NCBI RefSeq assembly: GCF_000725125.1 | Contig: NZ_JFCB01000015.1 | Location: 1-64,000 of the forward strand | DNA: 64,000 bases | Reading direction: 5' to 3' | Source of the DNA: Streptomyces toyocaensis | Lineage (GTDB): Bacteria > Actinomycetota > Actinomycetes > Streptomycetales > Streptomycetaceae | Part shown: positions 53,332 through 61,714 of the stretch, piece by piece | How the letters are laid out: each line of letters opens with the position of its first letter | Numbering within the stretch: the first letter of the stretch is position 1 | Position numbers and translations under genes: made by a program | The notes under the pieces: generated by a model | What the model was told of the DNA's origin: nothing | The model's database searches: none | The model's input: only the letters and a program-made list of their open reading frames with translations

Positions 53332-54299
53332 CGCACGGGCTCCCGCGAGCTGTCAGGCTGCGCGTCACCCTCCGGGGCGGCAACGGCCGAACGCGCCACT
53401 TTCGCCCCGCGTGGCGCAAAGGACGCGGTCGCCCCGGCACCGGGCCCCCGGCCGATCTGCCCGGCCACCGTCGCCCCGAACGCCAGTGCCATGCCCGCCA
53501 CTTGCGGGGGTGTCAGCGCCTCGCCGAGGGCCGCCCAGCCGACCACCGCGGCCGTGAGCGGGGAGAGCGGGCCGAGGAAGGTGACCTGGGTGGCGGAGAG
53601 GTGTCCGATGCCCCGGAACCACAGCCAGTACGCGACCGCCGTGTTCGCCAGGGCGAGATACACGTACCCTCCGGCCGCCGGAGCGTCCAGGGCCGGGGGT
53701 GCGCCCTCGGCCAGGAGGGCGAGGGGGGCGATGAGCAGACCGCCCGCGGTGAGCTGCCAGCCGGCGAGGGCGAGGGGTCCGACGCCCTCGGGACGGCCCC
53801 ACCGCTGGGTGAGCACCGTACCGACGGACATCGACGCGGTGGAGGCGAGGGCAGCGAGCACGCCGACGAGGTCCAGCGCTCCGGCCGCCCTCAGGACGAC
53901 CAGGCTGACGCCGGAGGCGGCCACGACTCCAGTGAGGACGGTGCGGGCCGTCGGCCGTTGCCCCAGCAGCAGGGCCGACAGAGCGACGACGAACAGCGGG
54001 CCGGCCGAGCCGACGACCGCCGCCATGCCGCCGGGCAGCCGGTACGCGGCGAGGAACAGCAGGGGGAAGAAGGCCCCGATGTTGAGCGCGCCGAGCACGC
54101 TCGCCCTCCACCACCAGGCGCCGCGCGGCAGCACCCGGACCAGCGCCAGCAGCACCAGTCCGGCGGGCAGGGCGCGCATCAGGCCGGTGAACAGCGGACG
54201 GCCGGGCGGGAGGAACTCCGTGGTGACGGCGTAGGTGGTGCCCCAGGAGACGGGGGCGAGGGCGGTGAGCGCAATGAGGGTGGCACGGCCGGCGGCCAT
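53253..54299 (-). CDS. EamA-family drug/metabolite exporter
   Basis: A 348-residue transporter with ten helices in two EamA repeats (LIALTALAPVSWGTTYAVT…; …GPLALAGWQLTAGGLLIAPLALL). Such proteins export amino acids or toxic small molecules. The last ~65 residues after GQIGRGP are hydrophilic and arginine/serine-rich and partly antisense to the PH-like gene, so a normal stop near residue 285 has probably been lost. GGAAGGGGAG precedes the ATG at 54299. Divergent from marR over a perfect palindrome. Confidence 0.88.
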   Translation of the reverse strand: MAAGRATLIALTALAPVSWGTTYAVTTEFLPPGRPLFTGLMRALPAGLVLLALVRVLPRGAWWWRASVLGALNIGAFFPLLFLAAYRLPGGMAAVVGSAGPLFVVALSALLLGQRPTARTVLTGVVAASGVSLVVLRAAGALDLVGVLAALASTASMSVGTVLTQRWGRPEGVGPLALAGWQLTAGGLLIAPLALLAEGAPPALDAPAAGGYVYLALANTAVAYWLWFRGIGHLSATQVTFLGPLSPLTAAVVGWAALGEALTPPQVAGMALAFGATVAGQIGRGPGAGATASFAPRGAKVARSAVAAPEGDAQPDSSREPVRQPRAMDRSMRATVARGSSTSTTRRS

Positions 54300-54346
54300 G
54301 GGGCACTCCCCTTCCGGTCGGTGGCGGATCACCCTTTTAGGTCGAT

Positions 54347-54376
54347 GGCAAGTAGCTTAGCTCTAAGCTACTTGCC
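54347..54376. promoter_or_regulatory. Perfect 30-bp palindrome, MarR operator
   Basis: GGCAAGTAGCTTAG (54347-54360), CT, CTAAGCTACTTGCC (54363-54376). It lies 48 nt upstream of the EamA start and 67 nt upstream of the marR start. The ~50-bp AT-rich patch around it is the promoter region for both genes. Confidence 0.8.
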
Positions 54377-54442
54377 GTCAAGCCGCTTTCCGCCGATCCA
54401 CTTTCTTGCCGACGATCCAACACCCGGCGGATACTCCTGCCC

Positions 54443-54955
54443 ATGAGCACACCCCCGGAGCAGCACCCGCAGGACCCCGTCGACGCGATCATCGAGCAGT
54501 GGGCCCGGGTGCGGCCCGACCTCGACACGGCCGCCATGGCGGTCTTCGGGCGCATCTCCCGGCTCGCGCGCGCCATGGGCGACCGCATGGAGAAGGCGTA
54601 CGCCAGGTACGGCATCTCACGCGGGGAGTTCGACGTCCTGGCCACCCTGCGCCGGTCCGGGGAGCCCTACACCCTGTCGCCCCGGCAGCTCTCGGGCACG
54701 CTGATGCTCACCACCGGCGGGATGACGGGCCGCCTCGACAAACTGGAGCGCGCGGGATTGCTGCGCCGCTCCCCCGACCCGCACGACCGGCGCGGGCTCC
54801 AGGTCACGCTCACCGACGAAGGGCTGCGGCTGATCGACGAGGCCGTGGGCGCGGGCCTCGCCGAGCAGACGCGGGCGCTGTCCGCCCTGGACGGCGAACG
54901 GGCGGCACACCTGTCGGCGCTGCTGCGGGAGTTGCTGCTCGTCACCGAGAGGTAG
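54443..54955 (+). CDS. MarR-family repressor
   Basis: A 170-residue regulator. Winged helix: ISRGEFDVLATLRRSGEPYTLSPRQLSGTLMLTTGGMTGRLDKLERAGLLRRSPDPHDRRGLQVTLTDEG, with the DxRGxxV-type wing. Likely represses the divergent EamA exporter and itself through the perfect 30-bp palindrome and is released by a small-molecule ligand that the exporter removes (inference). Confidence 0.92.
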   Translation: MSTPPEQHPQDPVDAIIEQWARVRPDLDTAAMAVFGRISRLARAMGDRMEKAYARYGISRGEFDVLATLRRSGEPYTLSPRQLSGTLMLTTGGMTGRLDKLERAGLLRRSPDPHDRRGLQVTLTDEGLRLIDEAVGAGLAEQTRALSALDGERAAHLSALLRELLLVTER

Positions 54956-55236
54956 GTCGGCCGGGTGCGTCCGCGCGGGCGCCGTCCTCGGGCGAGCCGC
55001 ACGCCGGGGACGCGGGGGCCGGTCACGTGGTGCGCGGCGAGGGGCGCCGCGTACCGGGCGCCGGTGCCGGTGCCCCCTGGCCGATGCGGCGTTCCCGGTG
55101 AGGAGGTGGTGCCGCGGCGGAACGGGCGAGGGCGCGGGGCGCGCGGGCAGCACCGAGGGCGCCGGCCCCGCGCACGGCGGAGACGGCGCCCTCGGGAAAG
55201 CGCGCTGGGGCGGCCCGGCGAGCGGCCCTGCCCCGG
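54956..55236. other. Convergent intergenic region
   Basis: 281 bases between marR (+) and a small membrane protein gene (-). They are very GC-rich with several possible weak hairpins but no clear gene or terminator. Confidence 0.4.
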
Positions 55237-55512
55237 TCAGGCCTTGGCTTCGGCCTCGGTGCTGATGTTGGACGTGGTGACGTCCTTCTTCTTGTGCGAC
55301 TTGTCACCGATCATCACCAGCGCGGCGATGGCCAGGAACAGGCCGATGGGAGCCAGGACGTAGAGGCCCAGCGTCTCGATGACGCTCAGGCCCGTGCCGG
55401 GGTCGTCGCCGTCGTCGCGGCTGAGCGCGAGCGCGGGGGACGACATGAGCAGCATCATCAGCGTCGTACCGGCTGCCAGGGCGCCGGCGCGCAGGGCGTT
55501 CTTCTTGTCCAC
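55237..55512 (-). CDS. Small two-helix membrane protein
   Basis: A 91-residue protein. N-terminal hydrophobic stretch (ALAAGTTLMMLLMSSPALAL) ending in an A-x-A-like site, so either a signal peptide or first helix. Then an acidic loop (SRDDGDDPGTG), one membrane helix (LGLYVLAPIGLFLAIAALVMIG) and a lysine-rich cytoplasmic tail. GTG at 55512 follows GGGGA. Stands alone upstream of nothing obvious. Function unknown. Confidence 0.65.
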   Translation of the reverse strand: MDKKNALRAGALAAGTTLMMLLMSSPALALSRDDGDDPGTGLSVIETLGLYVLAPIGLFLAIAALVMIGDKSHKKKDVTTSNISTEAEAKA

Positions 55513-55594
55513 GGTCCCCAAAGTATCGAACGCGGTGGGGCCGCGCTCGCCCGGGGTGTCCTAAGGGCCCGGGACGACGGACGCGGCCGGCGGC

Positions 55595-57652
55595 TCACTC
55601 CCTCAGCACGTCCATCAGCGCCCGCAGCCTCGCCGACCCCGCCAGGTCCTCCAGCGTCACCGGCCGCCCCCGCGCGTCGGCGATCGGCAGCCGCCAGTTC
55701 GGGTACTGGTCCCACGTCCCGGGGAGGTTCTGAGGGCGCCGGTCCCCGACCCCGTCCGGCAGCCACACGCCGATCATCCGGGCAGGGGTGCGCAGCAGGT
55801 ACCGGTGCACTGCCTGGATCTCCGCCTCCTCGGAGGAGTCCCCCCGCACGAGACCCAGCCGCCGCAGCAACTCCCGCCACTCCCCGACGTCCGCCGCCGC
55901 CTCCGCCCGCTCCTCCTCCAGGGGCCGCGTCAGCAGCCCCAGTCCGTCCCGCAGCTCCACGTGCTCACCGCTGAGCCGGGCGGCCGTGGAGGGCAGGTCG
56001 TGGGTGGTCGCCGTGGCCAGGCAGTCCGCGCGCCAGCCCTCCGGCGGCAGCGGGCTGCCGTCGCCCTCCCAGTCCCGCTCGAACCACAGCACCGACGTGC
56101 CGTACACCCCGCGTTCGCGCAGGGCCTCGCGCACCCCCGGCTCGACGGTGCCCAGGTCCTCGCCGATCACGACCGCCCCGGCGCGGGAGGCCTCCAGGAC
56201 GAGCACGGCGAGCATGGCCTCCGCGTCGTAGCGGACGTAGGTGCCCTCCGTCGGCGGGTGGCCCTCGGGCACCCACCAGAGCCGGAACAGACCCATGACG
56301 TGGTCGATGCGCAGGGCTCCCGCGTACCGGAAGAGGGCCTGGAGCAGGGCGCGGAAGGGGGCGTACCCCGAGTCGGCGAGGCGGTCGGGGCGCCAGGGCG
56401 GCAGGCCCCAGTCCTGGCCGCGCGCGTTGAAGGCGTCCGGGGGCGCGCCGACGGACATGCCGGCCGCGAAGAACTCCTGCTGCGCCCAGGCGTCGGCGCC
56501 GCCGGGGTGGACGCCGACGGCGAGGTCGTGGACGATCCCGACCGGCATCCCGGCCTCGCGGGCCGCGCGCTGGGCGGCGGTGAGCTGGGCGTCGGTGAGC
56601 CAGACGAGGCGGGAGTGGAAGTCGACGCGGTCCGCCAGCTCGCGCCGGGCGCGGGCGGTCTCCGCCGAACGGGGGTCGCGCAGCGCGGCGGGCCAGCGGT
56701 GCCAGTCGGCGCCGTGGACCTCGGCGAGCGCGTACCAGGTGGCGTGGTCCTCCAGGGCCCGGCCCTGTGCGGCGAGGAAGTCCCGGTAGGCGGCCCGGCG
56801 CCCGGGGCCGAGCGGGACCTCCCGCACGAGTTCCAGGGCCTCCCGCTTGGCCTCCCAGACCGCGTCCCGGTCGATCAGCCCGCCCGTGACCAGCACGGCC
56901 TCGCGCAGTCGCCCGGCCCGTTCCCGCAGGGCGCGGACGCGGTCGCGGTCCTCGACGTAGGCGAACTCGGGGACGTCCTCGACGCGCAGGTGGACCGGGT
57001 CGGGGAAGCGGCGCGAGGACGGCCGGTAGGGGGAGGGGTCGGTCGGGGGGCCGGGGACCGCCGCGTGCAGCGGGTTGACCTGGACGAACCCGGCGCCGAG
57101 GGTGCGTCCGGCCCAGGCGGCGAGTTCGCCGAGGTCGGCGAGGTCGCCCATGCCCCAGGAGCGGCGGGAGAGCAGGGAGTAGAGCTGGACCAGGAGGCCG
57201 TGGGAGCGTCCCGGGGGCGCGGGCAGCGCGTCCGGGGCGACGATCAGGTGGGCGCGGGCGGTGCGGCCGTCGGGGGTGGTGACGGTCAGTTCGTGCACGC
57301 CCGGCGGGAGGCGCTCGGCACAGGTGCGGATCTCGCCCTGCTCGGTGCGGACGAGCAGGCGGGAATCGCGCGGGAGCGCGGTGAGGGCGGCCGGGGTGCC
57401 GGTGCCCCAGCCGACGACGGTGGGGGGCAGCAGCCGTTCGGCGCGTTCGCGCTCGCGGGCGGTGAGCGCGGTGCGGACGGCCTCGGGGGTCGCCGCGTCC
57501 ACGCCGAGGGCGGCCAGCGCCAGGGTGACGGCGGTGGCCGTGGCCGCGACCGTGCGGTCCGGGGAGGGGCTGTAGGAGGTGGCGACGCCGTGCAGGGCGG
57601 CGAGCCGGGACAGTTCCTCGTCAGGGGGCTCGGCCGGCCGTGGCGCGGCCAC
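55595..57652 (-). CDS. malQ: 4-alpha-glucanotransferase (GH77)
   Basis: A 685-residue amylomaltase that transfers alpha-1,4-glucan segments in maltodextrin and glycogen metabolism. N-terminal beta domain to about residue 160, then the GH77 barrel: GDLADLGELAAWAG, VQVNPLHAA, nucleophile Asp in LRIDHVMGLFRLW, acid/base Glu in VVIGEDLGTVEP, and THDLPSTAARL. The GTG start abuts the TAG of a small upstream gene with no spacing, so the two are translationally coupled. Confidence 0.95.
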   Translation of the reverse strand: MAAPRPAEPPDEELSRLAALHGVATSYSPSPDRTVAATATAVTLALAALGVDAATPEAVRTALTARERERAERLLPPTVVGWGTGTPAALTALPRDSRLLVRTEQGEIRTCAERLPPGVHELTVTTPDGRTARAHLIVAPDALPAPPGRSHGLLVQLYSLLSRRSWGMGDLADLGELAAWAGRTLGAGFVQVNPLHAAVPGPPTDPSPYRPSSRRFPDPVHLRVEDVPEFAYVEDRDRVRALRERAGRLREAVLVTGGLIDRDAVWEAKREALELVREVPLGPGRRAAYRDFLAAQGRALEDHATWYALAEVHGADWHRWPAALRDPRSAETARARRELADRVDFHSRLVWLTDAQLTAAQRAAREAGMPVGIVHDLAVGVHPGGADAWAQQEFFAAGMSVGAPPDAFNARGQDWGLPPWRPDRLADSGYAPFRALLQALFRYAGALRIDHVMGLFRLWWVPEGHPPTEGTYVRYDAEAMLAVLVLEASRAGAVVIGEDLGTVEPGVREALRERGVYGTSVLWFERDWEGDGSPLPPEGWRADCLATATTHDLPSTAARLSGEHVELRDGLGLLTRPLEEERAEAAADVGEWRELLRRLGLVRGDSSEEAEIQAVHRYLLRTPARMIGVWLPDGVGDRRPQNLPGTWDQYPNWRLPIADARGRPVTLEDLAGSARLRALMDVLRE

Positions 57653-57928
57653 CTAGGGCTCCGGGCGGTACTGGGCCGGGAAGGCGTCGAGGCCCGAGGC
57701 GTCCGAGAGATCCGTGAAGGCGTCGGACTCGCTGGTCAGGGGAGTGGCCTCGGCGAGCGGTGGTTCGCTGGTGAGGGGCTCGGCGTCGGGCAGCGGGGGT
57801 TCGCTGGTCAGCGGGAGCTCGGTGCAGGGGCCCTCCGCGCTGAAGACGCAGAGGTGGAGGTCGTCGGCGGTCGGCTCCGCCGCGTGTTTGGACAGGGCCG
57901 GGGGCGGAACGTACGCGGGTGCAGCCAC
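57653..57928 (-). CDS. Small repeat protein upstream of malQ
   Basis: A 91-residue hydrophilic protein. Residues ~35-70 hold three 12-residue repeats of the form xPLTSEPPLxxA (TELPLTSEPP / AEPLTSEPPL / ATPLTSESDA), preceded by two cysteines (LHLCVFSAEGPC). The DNA shows the same tandem repetition at about 57720-57830. GTG at 57928 follows GAGGAGG. Its TAG stop directly touches the malQ GTG. The Thr/Ser/Glu-rich repeats recall precursors of modified peptides, but no modifying enzyme is nearby. Function unknown. Confidence 0.6.
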   Translation of the reverse strand: MAAPAYVPPPALSKHAAEPTADDLHLCVFSAEGPCTELPLTSEPPLPDAEPLTSEPPLAEATPLTSESDAFTDLSDASGLDAFPAQYRPEP

Positions 57929-58227
57929 AGAAGGCCTCCTCGTCGAGCACGGTCGCGGATCACGCGGGCGTGCGGGTGCGGGTCGTGCGGGTTATCCCGC
58001 AGCCCTACCCACCGGGCGCGAGGGCAGACGCAGAAAGCCTCCCAACGTGCTCCTGCTCACATTCTCTTCCCACCCCCTCACTCCACAGTGGGACAAATGC
58101 GCCACAACGTCCACTCTCATTGACACGTTCACCGCAGGAGTGGTGGGCTCTGGATTTCTCGGTAACGGAATGGACACGGTCGCCGGCCCTCGGCCGGGCG
58201 GCCGCCCCGAGCGACCCAGGAGGACCC
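57929..58227. other. Divergent region malQ operon / GH84
   Basis: 299 bases, no gene seen. TGCGGG-TTAT-CCCGCA (57986-58001) is a perfect small palindrome close to the small repeat gene and could be a sugar-operon operator. A TTGACA word at 58120-58125 has no matching -10. Confidence 0.4.
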
Positions 58228-61101
58228 GTGCAGCTGCGGCGTGGGAGGACGGCGAACGCCAGGAGGGCCGCCCTCGCGTTCGCCGTCCTCGCCGGGACCC
58301 TGGGGAGCGCGCCGGCCGCCGTTGCGGCACCGCCCGCGCCCGGGACGACCGCCTCCCCGGCATCCCGCGCGGCCGAGGCGGCGGATCCGTCCGTGTGGCC
58401 GCGCCCCCACTCCCTGCGGGCGAACGGCGCCGCGGTCCGGGTGACCGGCGAGGTGGCCCTGATCACGGACGGCGCGGCCGACCCGTACGCCGTCGAGGCG
58501 TTGCGGGAGCTGCTGCGCGAGGCCGGGGCGCGCCGGTTCACCGCCCCCGGCGCACAGGTGCCCGGGGGGGCGCTCGTGGTGCGCGTGGGCAGGGAACGCG
58601 CCTCGGGCGACCCGCGGCACGCCCTTCCGGCCGGCGGCTACACGCTCAGCGCCGGCAAGGGCGCCGTCTCCCTCACCGGCGCGGACGGCGACGGCCTGTT
58701 CCACGCCGTGCAGACACTGCGGCAGTTGCTGCGCCCGGACGGCACGATCACCGCGGCCGTCGTGCGCGACTGGCCGGGCACCGCGGTGCGCGGCATCACG
58801 GAGGGTTTCTACGGCACCCCGTGGACGCACCGGCAGCGGGTGGCCCAGCTGGACTTCATGGGCCGCACCAAGCAGAACCGGTACCTCTACGCGCCCGGTG
58901 ACGACCTCCTGCGGCAGGCCCGCTGGCGGGAGCCGTACCCGGCCGGGCGGCGCGCGGAGTTCCGGGAGCTGGCCGAGCGGGCACGGCGCAACCACGTCAC
59001 GCTCGGCTGGGCGGTGGCGCCGGGGCAGGCGATGTGCTTCGCCTCGGACGACGATCTGCGCGCGCTGACCCGCAAGCTGGACGCGATGCGCGCGCTGGGC
59101 TTCGGCGCCTTCCAGCTCCAGTTCCAGGACGTCAGCTACAGCGAGTGGCACTGCGGGGCGGACGCCGACCGGTTCGGGTCGGGCCCCGAGGCCGCCGCCC
59201 GCGCCCAGGCGCACGTGGCGAACGCGGTGGCCCGGCACCTGGCGGTCCGTCACCCGGACGCCGCACCCCTGTCCCTGATGCCCACCGAGTACTACGAGGA
59301 GGGTTCGACCGCCTACCGGCGGGCCCTCGCCCGCGCCCTGGACGGCGGGGTCGAGGTGGCGTGGACAGGGGTCGGGGTGGTGCCGCGCACCATCACGGGC
59401 GGGCAACTGGCTCAGGCACGGGACGTGTTCGGGCACCCGCTGGTGACCATGGACAACTACCCGGTGAACGACTACGCCCCCGGCCGGATCTTCCTCGGCC
59501 CCTACCAGGGGCGTGAGCCCGCCGTCGCCGCCGGTTCGGCCGCCCTGCTCGCCAACGCGATGGAGCAGCCCGAGGCGTCCCGCATCCCGCTGTTCACGGC
59601 CGCCGACTTCGCCTGGAACCCGCGCGACTACCGCCCCCAGGAGTCCTGGCGGGCGGCGGTCGCCGACCTCGCCGGCGGTGACGCCCGGCGCGAGGAGGCC
59701 CTCAGGGCGCTCGCCGGGAACACCGCGTCCTCGGTGCTGGGCGGCGAGGAGTCGGCGTACCTGCGTCCGCTGATGGACGAGTTCTGGCGGACCCGGCCGG
59801 CCGCGCGCGGCGGGGACGAGACCGGGGCGGCCGTCCGGCTGCGCGCGGCCTTCACCGCCCTGCGCGACCTGCCGGGGCGGCTGTCCGGCACCGCGCTGGC
59901 CACCGAGGTCGCCCCCTGGACGCAGCGACTGGCCCGCTACGGCGACGCCGGTACGACGGCGCTGGACATGCTGCGCGCACAGCAGGCCGGCGACGCGGAC
60001 GCCGCCTGGACGGCGTACCGGAGGCTCGGCGAGCAGCGGGCCGGGGCCGCGCGGGTGACGGTGGGCAAGGGCGTGCTGGACCCGTTCCTGAGCCGGGCGC
60101 AGAAGGCGTACCGGAGCTGGGCCGGCATCGACCACGAGCCGCCCGCGCGGTCCGGCGGCGACCGCACGCTCGACCTCCCGCGCGCCCGCGCCCTGGACGC
60201 GGTGACCGTGCTCACCGACCCGGGGACGGAGGGGACCGTGGAGGTGCGCACGCCCGGCGGGGGATGGCGCCGTCTCGGCGCGCTGTCCGAGCGGGGCGCC
60301 ACCGAGCTGCGCACCGGCGGCGAACCGGTCGGCGCCGTCCGGGTCACCGGCGCCGATCCCGCCCGGGTCCGGCATCTGGTCCCGTGGTTCGCGGACGCGT
60401 CCGACGCCTCCCTGGAACTGGCGGACGACCGTGCCGACGCCGACATCGGCGGCACCCTGCGGCTGACGGCCACCCTCGGCTCGCAGCGCCCCGGCGAGGT
60501 GCGCGGCAGGCTGACCGTCCGGGCCCCCGAGGGGATCGGCGTCAGGGTGCCGAAGGAGACGCTGACCGTGCCGCGCGGTACGCCGGTGAAGGTGCCGGTC
60601 GAGGTGACCGTGAAGCCGGGCACGCCCGCCCGGCCGTACGAGGTCCGGCTCGGCTTCGGCGGCGCGACCCGCACCCTGACCGTCCACGCCGTGCCGCGCA
60701 CCGGTGGCCAGGACCTGGCCCGCGGGGGCCGGGCGAGCTCCTCGGCCGACGAAACGCCCGACTTCCCGGCCTCGGCGGCGAACGACGGGGACCCGGAGAC
60801 CCGTTGGTCCTCTCCGGTCGAGGACGGCGCCTGGTGGCAGGTGGAGCTGGAGCGTCCGGTGCGGCTCGGGAAGGTCGCGCTGCACTGGCAGGACGCGTAC
60901 CCGTCGGCGTACCGGGTGGAGGTGTCGGCGGACGGCCGCGACTGGCGCACGGCGGCCGAGGTCCGGGACGGCCGCGGCGGGCGGGAGACCGTCCGGATGG
61001 ACGAGCGCGAGGTCCGCCACGTCCGGGTCCAGGGCGAGAAGCGGGCCACGCGGTACGGGTACTCGCTGTGGTCGGTGGAGGCGTACGCGGTCACGGACTG
61101 A
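58228..61101 (+). CDS. Secreted GH84 beta-N-acetylglucosaminidase-like enzyme
   Basis: A 957-residue secreted protein. Signal peptide (ARRAALAFAVLAGTLGSAPAAVA), a GH20b-like alpha/beta domain (about 60-175), the GH84 barrel starting at GITEGFYGTPWTHRQRVA, a helical region, an NEW3-like beta domain (about 770-830) and a C-terminal F5/8-type carbohydrate-binding domain (SSADETPDFPASAANDGDPETRWSS…). GH84 enzymes remove N-acetylglucosamine using a D-D pair; here the aligned segment reads FQLQFQDVS, so residue 300 is Gln and only Asp301 remains. GTG at 58228 follows AGGAGGA. Substrate and activity are therefore uncertain. Confidence 0.88.
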   Translation: MQLRRGRTANARRAALAFAVLAGTLGSAPAAVAAPPAPGTTASPASRAAEAADPSVWPRPHSLRANGAAVRVTGEVALITDGAADPYAVEALRELLREAGARRFTAPGAQVPGGALVVRVGRERASGDPRHALPAGGYTLSAGKGAVSLTGADGDGLFHAVQTLRQLLRPDGTITAAVVRDWPGTAVRGITEGFYGTPWTHRQRVAQLDFMGRTKQNRYLYAPGDDLLRQARWREPYPAGRRAEFRELAERARRNHVTLGWAVAPGQAMCFASDDDLRALTRKLDAMRALGFGAFQLQFQDVSYSEWHCGADADRFGSGPEAAARAQAHVANAVARHLAVRHPDAAPLSLMPTEYYEEGSTAYRRALARALDGGVEVAWTGVGVVPRTITGGQLAQARDVFGHPLVTMDNYPVNDYAPGRIFLGPYQGREPAVAAGSAALLANAMEQPEASRIPLFTAADFAWNPRDYRPQESWRAAVADLAGGDARREEALRALAGNTASSVLGGEESAYLRPLMDEFWRTRPAARGGDETGAAVRLRAAFTALRDLPGRLSGTALATEVAPWTQRLARYGDAGTTALDMLRAQQAGDADAAWTAYRRLGEQRAGAARVTVGKGVLDPFLSRAQKAYRSWAGIDHEPPARSGGDRTLDLPRARALDAVTVLTDPGTEGTVEVRTPGGGWRRLGALSERGATELRTGGEPVGAVRVTGADPARVRHLVPWFADASDASLELADDRADADIGGTLRLTATLGSQRPGEVRGRLTVRAPEGIGVRVPKETLTVPRGTPVKVPVEVTVKPGTPARPYEVRLGFGGATRTLTVHAVPRTGGQDLARGGRASSSADETPDFPASAANDGDPETRWSSPVEDGAWWQVELERPVRLGKVALHWQDAYPSAYRVEVSADGRDWRTAAEVRDGRGGRETVRMDEREVRHVRVQGEKRATRYGYSLWSVEAYAVTD

Positions 61102-61144
61102 GCGTCCCTGCGGCATCTCGCGGGAACGCTCCCCAGGACCGCTA

Positions 61145-61174
61145 TTCACTCAGTACATGTACGCAGTGCATAAT
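61145..61174 (+). promoter_or_regulatory. PadR promoter and operator
   Basis: -35 TTCACT (61145-61150) and -10 CATAAT (61169-61174). Between them sits a 22-bp imperfect palindrome CACT-CA-GTACATGTAC-GC-AGTG (61147-61168), including the perfect core GTACATGTAC. Initiation ~7 nt after the -10 lands at the ATG at 61181. Confidence 0.6.
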
Positions 61175-61180
61175 GGCGCG

Positions 61181-61714
61181 ATGAGCACCCGTCACATCCT
61201 GCTGGGCCTGCTCGCCTCGGGGCCGAGCCATGGCTACGACCTCAAGCGACGCCACGACGAACGCTTCCCGCAGGCCCGCCCACTGGCCTACGGGCAGGTC
61301 TACACGACCCTGCAGCGCCTGGTCCGGGACGGGCTCGCCGAGGTCGAGGGCACCGGCTCCGACGGCGGCCCGGAGCGCACCATGTACCGCGCCACGGACG
61401 AGGGCACGCGTGAACTGACGTGCTGGGCCGGGGAGATCGCCCCACCCGCGCCCTTCGTGACGAACGAGATCTTCGCCAAGGTCGTGGTGTCGATCCTGGC
61501 CGACGGCGACCCCGCCGCGTATCTGCGCGCCCAGCGCGCGGCCCACATGGACCGGATGCGGGAGCTCACCGCGGTGAAGTCGGCGAAGGGCGCGGACCTG
61601 GCAACCGTGCTCTCGGCGGACTTCGCCCTCAACCACTTGGATGCCGACCTCCGTTGGATGACCACGACGGCGGACCGGCTCACCACCCTGACCGCGGAGG
61701 TCGACACGGCATGA
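61181..61714 (+). CDS. PadR-family repressor
   Basis: A 177-residue regulator. N-terminal winged helix STRHILLGLLASGPSHGYDLKRRHDERFPQARPLAYGQVYTTLQRLVRDGLAEVEG, then a helical C-terminal domain. No ribosome binding site precedes the ATG at 61181, which fits a leaderless mRNA from the promoter just upstream; an in-frame ATG 24 nt earlier lies inside the operator. Overlaps the ABC ATPase start as ATGA and probably controls the transporter. Confidence 0.92.
   Translation: MSTRHILLGLLASGPSHGYDLKRRHDERFPQARPLAYGQVYTTLQRLVRDGLAEVEGTGSDGGPERTMYRATDEGTRELTCWAGEIAPPAPFVTNEIFAKVVVSILADGDPAAYLRAQRAAHMDRMRELTAVKSAKGADLATVLSADFALNHLDADLRWMTTTADRLTTLTAEVDTA

Noticed and set aside
58129..61149. Minus-strand open frame of about 1,000 codons opposite the GH84 gene
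   Set aside because: No domain, repetitive Arg/Val/Gly composition; opposite a certain gene.
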